DNA of 5,533 bases from Oscillospiraceae bacterium (GTDB taxonomy: Bacteria; Bacillota; Clostridia; Oscillospirales; Oscillospiraceae): assembly GCA_029067025.1 (NCBI GenBank), contig JAIEFH010000197.1:1-5533 (forward strand), written 5' to 3'. The notes beneath the pieces are model-generated. The model saw nothing but the letters and a program-made list of their open reading frames with translations, did no database searches and had not been told where the DNA came from. The position numbers were made by a program, and so were the translations under genes. Shown in pieces: positions 1 to 5,377 of this stretch (position 1 is the first letter of the stretch; the number at the start of each line of letters is the position of its first letter).

Positions 1-2111
1 GCGGGCTGCTTGATGGTATAGCCTGCGGCGGGTTCCAGCTCCGTCACCTTGTACCAGCCGTCCCGCAGCAGGTCAACAAAGAACTGGCCGTTCTCGTCGG
101 AGAAGAACGTGCCCAGGCTGTTCAGCTCCCCGGTGGTGGTGCTGTTGGAGCCGTACCAAACCTCGAACTTGGCCCCCTTGATGGGACTCCCGGTGATACT
201 GTCCACCTTGTTCACCGTAAGGGTGGGCTTCTTGTGGTTCTGGAAGTACACGGTATGGTCGCGGTTGGGGTAAAGGGTCACAAGCTGGCTGGGAGCGTCC
301 ATGAGCCACGGGGCCGGAACTGACTTCTCGGAAATTTCATACACGCCGGGGAGCAGGTTATCCAGGGTGGCCCTGCCGTTGGCGTCCGTCTTGATCTCGT
401 CCACGCTGTGGCCATCCGCTGCCCGGACGGTGAAAATGGTGTTGGGAATGGGGTCGCCGGTGTCTGCGTCCTTTTTGTAGACAATGAGGTTGGGCCGCTT
501 CTGATTTTCCAGCGTGATAGTGCTGGTCTGTCCGGGGAACAGCTCAACATGGTACTCTTGGAGGTCAAGGATATGGTCGGCAACGGTGGCCGTCTCCTTG
601 ATGGAGTACACGCCCGGTTCCAGATTGGAAATGTTGATCTCGCCGTTGTCATCGGTGATACGGTCAAGATAATGGGTGCCGTCCTCGATCTTGGCGATGC
701 GGAAATGCACCCCGCCCAGCCGGGTGCCGTCCGAGCTGGTTTTGATCAGCCGCAGGGCGGGCTTGGGGGTGTTGGTAAACACAAAGCTGGCGTTTTCGTC
801 CGGGTTCACCTGCACCACGCGCACGGCATCGTCAATCAGATAGCCGTCCGGGGCCTCCAGCTCCCGCACTTCGTATGCGCCGGGGGTCAGCTTGGACAGG
901 TCGATCTCCCCGTTGATGTCGGTGGTGAACTCCTGCCGGTAGCTGCCGCCCACCAGCTTGAACTCAAAGCGGACATTGGGCAGGGATTTCATGGTGATGC
1001 TGTCCACCTTAATCAAATGGATGCCCGGTTTCAGCGAATTGAAAAAGACCAGCTCCCGTGTCTGCGTGTCGCCGGCCTTTAATTCAATCTGCTGGGGGGT
1101 AGAGTTTACGACGTGTTCATCATCGGTGGCGATTTCTTTTACAAGATAGGTGCCGGGGTCAAGGTCATAGAGGAAAATCTCGCCGCTGGCGTTGGTGGTG
1201 TATTCCCCAAACAGATCCCCGTCGTGCCAGACTTCAAAGGTCACGTCCGGCATGGGCTTGTTGCTGGTCAGGTCATACTTCAAAATCCGCAGGGCGGGCC
1301 GCGCCCGGTTGGTCACGGTCAGCACGGGATCGTCCTCGGTGGCGGGGTCATAGGGGTCGATGTGAATACCGTGGGGCGTCTTATCCAGCACATACCCTGC
1401 GGGGGCGGCGGTTTCCACGATCTCGATGTACGCTTCTTTTCGGATGCCCGTCACACGGGCCACGCCGTCGTCGTTGGTGGTGACGGAGGTGATCAGCTTA
1501 CCGTCCGCATACACGTCAAAGGTGGCGTTGGGCAGAGATACGCCGGTCTGCTCATCCACCTTTACGATGGTCAGGCTGATGTCCCGCACATTCTCCCATG
1601 TAATGAGAACATCCTTGGTGCCGTCCCACTCCACCGTCTCCACACGGGAGGACTTCACATAACCGTCCGGGGGTGACTGCTCCGTAATGCGGTACGATCC
1701 GTAGGGCAGCTCGTCTCCCTCAAAAGAGATGGTGCCATCAAAGCCGGTGATGCCGGTGGTCATGTAGCTGCCGTCGATTTGCTCAAAACGGAACACAGCG
1801 CCCTGCAAGCTGCCCTTGTTCTGCGCGTCCACCTTTTTAATTGTAAAGCCCTTTTCGGTTTCGTCCGTGACAGTCAGATAGGACGTGCGGCCAGGGGTGA
1901 GGGTGACGTTCATGGGGGCCACAATCTGATACCCCTCTGGGGCGGCGGTTTCCGTCAGGGTGAACTTTTCATCGGCGGGGAGGTCTGTCCAGATGATCTG
2001 TCCGTTGCGGTCAGTGGTGCCGGTAACGGTGGTGCCCTTGTCGCCGGTCAGGGTGAACTCAGCCCCCTCCAACGGAGCGCCGCCCGCGCCTGCCTTAACA
2101 ACTTGGAGGCT
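1..2111 (-). repeat. Tandem array of at least eight CnaB (SpaA-like) protein repeats
   Basis: Residues 386-1088 contain eight divergent repeats. Each opens with a strand carrying a Lys, usually in a KVD or KxD context: Lys391, 478, 569, 663, 753, 842, 931 and 1020 (spacing 87-94 residues). Each has a Glu in a TETAAPxGY-like segment 48-56 residues later: Glu439, 529, 618, 711, 802, 891, 980 and 1076. The last strand carries Asn559, 653, 743, 832, 921 and 1010 in repeats 2-7, while repeat 1 has Asp468. Lys, Glu and Asn/Asp are the residues that form and catalyse the CnaB intramolecular isopeptide bond. Repeat 8 is cut by the window edge before its last strand. The repeats are diverged at the DNA level, so recent copying is not evident. 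Confidence 0.9.
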
Positions 2112-3266
2112 GGCGGTTTCCTCTAATTCCTCGGTGCTTTTCCACTTAAACGTGGCCTGTGCGTCACAGGTGGTATAGCCGGGATCGGAAATGATATAGG
2201 ACTGCTCCGAGGCGGCGGGGTTATAGGCCAGATACAAATTGAACTGAGCGACGCCGCCAACGGCCTTAATCGTAAAAGAGCCCTCGTCCATCACATTGTC
2301 CGCAGGGATGCAGACTTTGAACGCGCCATAATACTCGCTGCCGTTGGCATTGAGGTTTGTACTGCGCTGTGTGCTGGTGTCCACCTTATAACAGGTGGCC
2401 CCGCTCTCCTGCGTCGTCTCCAGCGGGGAATTGTTCTCCGCAACAAAGATCGTACCAGCGGGGGCATCGGTGGAGTACACCTTGGTTTTGTGGTCATCGA
2501 TCCATGTGGAGGTAGCGGAGGCAACGTACATTACACGGGTATAATACTCTTTCCCGTTGATTGTTTCCTTTTTGATGCCCTCACGGTTGGCCTGCGCTGC
2601 TCCCTCCAAGCCGCGCTCATGCACAACCTCCACGCCGCGCACATCGCGGTTTTCCTCGGCCCGGAGATACATCCCGGTATAGATGTGCTTCGTCCAGCCG
2701 TTGGCAAGGGTCAAGATGGCCTTTACGCTGTCAAAAATGCGGATTTTCTGTGCGTCCGAGGTGGGCGCTATGAGCTTTTCACGGCCCGCCGTAAAGGACG
2801 TACCGGGGACAGCCAACTGCCCGCAGGTGGCCCAAACCGCTAACTGGGTGGCGTATTTGTACTCGTCCTCGGTCAGCCCATTGATACCCCGCACATCGTC
2901 CTGATGCAGCTCCTTGAACTGCGCCAATGTGCGGTTGGGGTAGCCGTTGGCAAAAGCCCCCATCGTCTTGGGTTCCCGGTTGTACTCCTGCACAGTCAGG
3001 GACTTGGAGGGGGATACCCCTTTCAGTCCGTGGTTGACGCAGTAGGCGGTGCCGGTGGCGCCGTTGTTGCTGGTGTATTTCCAGTAGCCGCCGCCAACGG
3101 TGCCGCCGGTGCTGATGTTCAGGTATTTGCCGTACCCGGCCTGCTGGATGGTGACGCTGCCGCTGTCTTTCAGCGAGGCGGCGCTTGCGGGAACGGCGAG
3201 GATGCCGAACAGCGTGGCTACCGCCAACAGCATAGACAGCAGACGGCTGAAATGCTTTTTGTTCAT
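1..3266 (-). CDS. Giant Cys-Gln thioester surface adhesin with CnaB repeat stalk (3' end beyond window)
   Basis: The frame is open from ATG at 3266 to the window edge, giving 1088 codons without a stop; the C-terminus and any LPXTG-type sorting signal are outside. Residues 1-29 form a signal peptide (basic NKKH, hydrophobic core, ASA cleavage site at 27-29). Residues about 36-170 match a thioester domain: Tyr75-Cys76-Val77 and Thr140-Gln-Leu-Ala-Val-Trp145 are the paired motifs that form a Cys-Gln thioester in Gram-positive adhesins. Residues 170-385 are not recognised. From 386 onwards there are eight CnaB/SpaA-like domains. By family knowledge the thioester reacts with surface amines on a target and the CnaB domains make a rigid stalk. 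All five cysteines seen (76, 148, 292, 319, 367) are in the head; I see none in the repeats. The start is fixed by AAAGGAG five bases upstream. The role is inferred from domains; the target is unknown. Confidence 0.95.
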   Translation of the reverse strand, partial: MNKKHFSRLLSMLLAVATLFGILAVPASAASLKDSGSVTIQQAGYGKYLNISTGGTVGGGYWKYTSNNGATGTAYCVNHGLKGVSPSKSLTVQEYNREPKTMGAFANGYPNRTLAQFKELHQDDVRGINGLTEDEYKYATQLAVWATCGQLAVPGTSFTAGREKLIAPTSDAQKIRIFDSVKAILTLANGWTKHIYTGMYLRAEENRDVRGVEVVHERGLEGAAQANREGIKKETINGKEYYTRVMYVASATSTWIDDHKTKVYSTDAPAGTIFVAENNSPLETTQESGATCYKVDTSTQRSTNLNANGSEYYGAFKVCIPADNVMDEGSFTIKAVGGVAQFNLYLAYNPAASEQSYIISDPGYTTCDAQATFKWKSTEELEETASLQVVKAGAGGAPLEGAEFTLTGDKGTTVTGTTDRNGQIIWTDLPADEKFTLTETAAPEGYQIVAPMNVTLTPGRTSYLTVTDETEKGFTIKKVDAQNKGSLQGAVFRFEQIDGSYMTTGITGFDGTISFEGDELPYGSYRITEQSPPDGYVKSSRVETVEWDGTKDVLITWENVRDISLTIVKVDEQTGVSLPNATFDVYADGKLITSVTTNDDGVARVTGIRKEAYIEIVETAAPAGYVLDKTPHGIHIDPYDPATEDDPVLTVTNRARPALRILKYDLTSNKPMPDVTFEVWHDGDLFGEYTTNASGEIFLYDLDPGTYLVKEIATDDEHVVNSTPQQIELKAGDTQTRELVFFNSLKPGIHLIKVDSITMKSLPNVRFEFKLVGGSYRQEFTTDINGEIDLSKLTPGAYEVRELEAPDGYLIDDAVRVVQVNPDENASFVFTNTPKPALRLIKTSSDGTRLGGVHFRIAKIEDGTHYLDRITDDNGEINISNLEPGVYSIKETATVADHILDLQEYHVELFPGQTSTITLENQKRPNLIVYKKDADTGDPIPNTIFTVRAADGHSVDEIKTDANGRATLDNLLPGVYEISEKSVPAPWLMDAPSQLVTLYPNRDHTVYFQNHKKPTLTVNKVDSITGSPIKGAKFEVWYGSNSTTTGELNSLGTFFSDENGQFFVDLLRDGWYKVTELEPAAGYTIKQP
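2757..3161 (-). other. Thioester domain (TED) of the adhesin
   Basis: Residues about 36-170 of the adhesin. Two short motifs define the family: an aromatic-Cys-aliphatic triplet and TQxA-aliphatic-W. Here they are YCV at 75-77 and TQLAVW at 140-145, so the predicted internal thioester joins Cys76 to Gln141. The segment between them contains a cluster of acidic residues (DD at 123-124, EDE at 133-135). The domain follows the signal peptide almost directly, which is the usual tip position. The boundaries are approximate. Confidence 0.85.
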
Positions 3267-3271
3267 AAAAA

Positions 3272-3278
3272 CTCCTTT
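3272..3278 (-). promoter_or_regulatory. Ribosome binding site of the adhesin
   Basis: AAAGGAG followed by five T residues and then ATG at 3266. It decides the start: another in-frame ATG at 3281 overlaps this site and has no upstream Shine-Dalgarno sequence of its own. Confidence 0.85.
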
Positions 3279-3301
3279 CATGGTGCTTTTTTCATGGATG
3301 C

Positions 3302-3332
3302 AAAAATGCGTCTCACCGTGAGACGCATTTCC
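3302..3332 (-). terminator. Rho-independent terminator between the transglutaminase and adhesin genes
   Basis: On the minus strand a perfect 12-bp stem (3330-3319 with 3315-3304) closes a CGG loop and runs into five T residues at 3306-3302. The plus strand has only three T residues after the stem, so the orientation is minus. It lies 82 bases after the transglutaminase stop and only 24 bases before the adhesin ribosome site, leaving no room for a promoter in between. It could be a partial terminator or an attenuator. Confidence 0.65.
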
Positions 3333-3410
3333 GGGGCATAGGGACAGGGCGGTATGTTCCATGAACACACCACCCTGTCGGGTAGGTCTATCAGGTTATG
3401 GGAAATGCGC
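3323..3410 (-). promoter_or_regulatory. Possible antiterminator pairing (attenuator candidate)
   Basis: In minus-strand RNA the segment GCGCATTTCC (3410-3401), starting two bases past the transglutaminase stop codon, can pair with GGAAATGCGT (3332-3323). That is nine Watson-Crick pairs plus one G-U. The second segment contains most of the 5' arm of the terminator stem, so the two structures exclude each other. The 17-bp hairpin would sit enclosed within the alternative duplex. The complementarity is visible; its regulatory use is inference. Confidence 0.35.
3343..3379 (-). other. 17-bp RNA hairpin in the transglutaminase-adhesin gap
   Basis: The arms 3379-3363 and 3359-3343 pair over 17 positions around a three-base ATG loop. 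Fifteen pairs are Watson-Crick and two are G-U, but only in minus-strand RNA; the plus-strand transcript would have two A-C mismatches instead. This asymmetry favours a structure that acts in the mRNA. No T-run follows, so it is not a terminator alone. It may be a stability or processing element, or a spacer stem in an attenuator. Confidence 0.6.
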
Positions 3411-3411
3411 G

Positions 3412-4479
3412 TTACTTGGTGGAGCCGGGAACAAGCAGCTCTTTCAAAAATGCCGTAGCCGCTGGCGCTGTGTCGGCGCGGTTCTGTACTGTGCCGGTAA
3501 GCAGGATGTAGTCCTGCCGGTACAGATCGTTGGCGGAAACGTCAACATGGAGCCACTGTCCGTCTGCGTAGACGAGGTTCCACGAATGGTTGGCGGTGCT
3601 GATGGTGAAGCAGGGAATACCCGCCGCCCCGCACAGGAATTTGAAGTTGTGGGCATAGGAGCCGCAAGCGCCCGCGATCTCTCCGCTGTGCTGGGTAAAG
3701 ACTTGGCTGATTCCGGCGGTGGCCTTTTTGTCATAGGACATTAAGCCGCACAGATAATCGTTGAGGTATTTTACCTTTTCCCGGTCTGAGGCCATCCCGT
3801 TCACCTGCTCAATCGCGGGCCGGATGAAGCTGAGCGCGGGCTGGTAGTCCCCGGATATTTCCGCAGACACCGCAAAATAGTCCAGGTACTCATAATAATT
3901 CGTGAGGTTCTGCGGTACATAGTGATCGTACCAAAAGTACCCGTCCATGCGGCCCAGCAGTTCTTTCACCGTTCCATAGTTTTCCTTGGACACCATCGTA
4001 TAGGCGCACCGGCTTCCCGCGCTGTTCCCTGTCCCCTCGTCCACCAGCGTCTGCCGGATGGTGTTATAGAGTGCCCGGTCATAGATGCCGGTGAATACAG
4101 AGGGGTTAGCCTGCTGGGAGAAGTCCTCCCGACTCCAGTGATCCGTGCTGATGGTATAGCCGGACATATCCGGGGCCGGTGGTGTGGGGGCCGTAGCTGT
4201 TGGAGGTGTGTCCTCGCTGTACGGTTCGCCCGTGGTGATCTGGACGCTGTTGGTGGCGGCATCGTAGGTCACGTTGAAGTTTACCGCCTGTCCCACGTCC
4301 CGGAGTTTCACATAGTTGTTGCCGCCGATGGCGTAGGCTTGCAGATACACGCGCTGGCCATCCACATAAAATGTCTGGCTGGACGCTTCGGCCATAAGGC
4401 CCGCCGCATACGCTGTGCCGCCTCCAAACAATGCCATACCGACAAGCAAACCCGTTATAAAATAAAGCCCCCGTTTCAT
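3412..4479 (-). CDS. Secreted transglutaminase-like protein with N-terminal stalk domain
   Basis: This is a complete 355-residue protein. Residues 1-25 are a signal peptide (MKRG, hydrophobic core, AYA site). Residues about 35-83 resemble the copper-amine-oxidase N-terminal or 'stalk' domain of clostridial exported proteins (VDGQRVYLQAY, then YVKLRD, then a closing VQIT strand). A Thr/Pro-rich linker covers about 84-104. The C-terminal part is a transglutaminase-like fold: Cys272 in AGACGSYAH, His298 in NHSWNLV and Asp313 in HVDVS form the expected triad. Members act as protein crosslinkers, amidases or peptidases, and the substrate cannot be told from sequence. It has its own promoter and a strong ribosome site, and lies between a sortase gene and a thioester adhesin gene, so action on the cell-surface structure is a reasonable inference. 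No membrane anchor or sorting motif is seen, so it may be released or held through the stalk domain. Confidence 0.92.
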   Translation of the reverse strand: MKRGLYFITGLLVGMALFGGGTAYAAGLMAEASSQTFYVDGQRVYLQAYAIGGNNYVKLRDVGQAVNFNVTYDAATNSVQITTGEPYSEDTPPTATAPTPPAPDMSGYTISTDHWSREDFSQQANPSVFTGIYDRALYNTIRQTLVDEGTGNSAGSRCAYTMVSKENYGTVKELLGRMDGYFWYDHYVPQNLTNYYEYLDYFAVSAEISGDYQPALSFIRPAIEQVNGMASDREKVKYLNDYLCGLMSYDKKATAGISQVFTQHSGEIAGACGSYAHNFKFLCGAAGIPCFTISTANHSWNLVYADGQWLHVDVSANDLYRQDYILLTGTVQNRADTAPAATAFLKELLVPGSTK

Positions 4480-4486
4480 GTCAATT

Positions 4487-4493
4487 CCTCCTT
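4487..4493 (-). promoter_or_regulatory. Ribosome binding site of the transglutaminase-like gene
   Basis: AAGGAGG, a near-perfect Shine-Dalgarno sequence, lies seven bases before the ATG at 4479. It supports that start and suggests efficient translation. Confidence 0.9.
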
Positions 4494-4513
4494 ATAATGT
4501 TATATAATTTTGG

Positions 4514-4549
4514 ATTTCTCCACCATTATTATAACATAATCAGAGAAAT
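4514..4549. promoter_or_regulatory. Nested inverted repeats over the promoter (possible operator)
   Basis: A perfect 7-bp inverted repeat (ATTTCTC at 4514-4520 and GAGAAAT at 4543-4549, 22 bases apart) flanks the -10 box. One arm is in the promoter spacer, the other just after the predicted start site. A shorter pair, ATTAT at 4525-4529 and ATAAT at 4536-4540, is almost concentric with it. This fits a dimeric repressor site, but AT-rich DNA produces such repeats by chance. Confidence 0.35.
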
Positions 4550-4556
4550 TTGTCTA
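4528..4556 (-). promoter_or_regulatory. Sigma-A type promoter for the transglutaminase-like gene
   Basis: The -35 box is TAGACA (4556-4551, one mismatch to TTGACA). A 17-base spacer follows, then a perfect TATAAT -10 box (4533-4528) preceded by TGT, which makes an extended -10. Transcription should start near 4521, giving a leader of about 40 bases. It is the best promoter seen in the window and probably also supplies the adhesin by read-through. Confidence 0.85.
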
Positions 4557-4580
4557 AAAATGTCGTGTCAAGCCTCGACA
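4556..4580 (-). terminator. Weak possible terminator at the end of the sortase gene
   Basis: TGTCG (4580-4576) can pair with CGACA (4565-4561) around a 10-base loop, followed by five T residues (4560-4556). The stem is only 5 bp and begins inside the sortase coding region. The T-run touches the -35 box of the next promoter. Some read-through is likely if it works at all. Confidence 0.25.
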
Positions 4581-5377
4581 GCCCGGACGCACCAGCGATA
4601 GCTGGGCTGGTTCTGAACGCAGGTAAAAAGGGTGATGCAGTTATCGCTGGTAGCCGCCAGCATAGTGTTGTCCATCACGTCAACTTTTGTAACGCTGGTA
4701 ACGGTGTAGGTGCGCTTGCCCAGGGCGGTGGTGAGGGTGATGGTGTTGCCTGTGTCAAGTGTGTGGATTTTACCAAAGTGATTGTTTACCCCTCTGTTGT
4801 GCCCAGCCAGTGCCACGTTGCCGTCCCAAATGCTGGTATCGGTAAAATGGCCCGCGCCCTTGGCCAGCGCCGCGCTGTCCGTCCCCTGCACAATTTTCAC
4901 TGTCAAGCCGATAGAGGGGATTTCCAGCGTTCCCAAACTGCCGTTGCTGTAATAGAGATCGGCTGTCACATCGGTAAAGGCGGTGACGGGGCCGCTGGCG
5001 GTGGGGTAGCTGGTTGTGGGATAGGTGGATGCGGATGCGTCAACCGCGCCGGGGAGCGTTGCTGTCCCGCCCCCGGTGATGGTGCCTGTCAAGCTGGGAC
5101 TGTTCAGCGGGCCTCCCGCCGCCAGATTGGGTGTCAAATACACGCCGGAGTTGGGCAGGTAGCTGGTGGGCGTCCCAAAACCGGGCGGGATCAGGGCGCT
5201 GCTCTTGCTCCTGTCCACATTGGGGTCGTCCCACTCATAGATGGTTTCGTCGCTGGTGGACGTACCAAAATCGCCGGTGGATGGGCTGTCAAAGGTGTAC
5301 TCCAGCGCCGAGGCGGGCACGGAAAGCGCCGTCAGCATGAGGCAGACGGCGAACAGGGTGGAAAGATACTTTTTCAT
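4568..5377 (-). CDS. Secreted class D-like sortase
   Basis: This is a complete 269-residue protein. Residues 1-24 form a signal peptide (MKKY, hydrophobic core, ASA at 22-24). Residues about 25-135 are a Ser/Thr/Gly/Pro-rich linker. The sortase domain starts around 148 with GTLEIPSIGLTVKIVQG. His193 in ALAGHNRG, Cys253 in ITLFTC (the family's TLxTC motif) and Arg261, eight residues after Cys253, are the catalytic residues. Sortases cleave an LPXTG-like signal and join the protein to cell wall or to a pilin subunit. The domain shape is closest to class D, but class assignment by eye is tentative. There is no C-terminal transmembrane segment, so it is either released or held by an uncleaved N-terminal helix. 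Its ATG abuts the upstream stop codon, indicating translational coupling. The linker contains LPNSG at 74-78, resembling a sorting motif. The adhesin is the natural candidate substrate. Confidence 0.92.
   Translation of the reverse strand: MKKYLSTLFAVCLMLTALSVPASALEYTFDSPSTGDFGTSTSDETIYEWDDPNVDRSKSSALIPPGFGTPTSYLPNSGVYLTPNLAAGGPLNSPSLTGTITGGGTATLPGAVDASASTYPTTSYPTASGPVTAFTDVTADLYYSNGSLGTLEIPSIGLTVKIVQGTDSAALAKGAGHFTDTSIWDGNVALAGHNRGVNNHFGKIHTLDTGNTITLTTALGKRTYTVTSVTKVDVMDNTMLAATSDNCITLFTCVQNQPSYRWCVRAVEA

Noticed and set aside
3279..3281. Alternative in-frame ATG for the adhesin, adding five residues
   Set aside because: It overlaps the AAAGGAG site and has no Shine-Dalgarno sequence of its own. 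The start at 3266 gives a normal signal peptide.
3278..3295. Five-codon mini-ORF (MKKAP) just before the adhesin ribosome site
   Set aside because: No ribosome site precedes it and its length is within chance. It would need conservation to be taken as a leader peptide.
408..3341. Long plus-strand open frames (408-1082, 1113-1676, 1779-2126, 2490-2843, 2904-3341) opposite the adhesin gene
   Set aside because: They all use the codon-aligned antisense register of the adhesin gene, where GC-rich codons rarely give stops. Their products are low-complexity Gly/Val/His-rich with no domain, and no ribosome site is apparent.
3922..4497. Plus-strand 191-codon open frame opposite the transglutaminase-like gene
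   Set aside because: The minus strand has a signal peptide, a catalytic triad, a promoter and a ribosome site. The plus product shows no recognisable fold.
4569..4574. Perfect TTGACA on the minus strand at the end of the sortase gene
   Set aside because: It is 35 bases from the TATAAT box, far outside normal spacing, and no -10 box lies 16-18 bases from it. TAGACA at 4556-4551 has the correct spacing.
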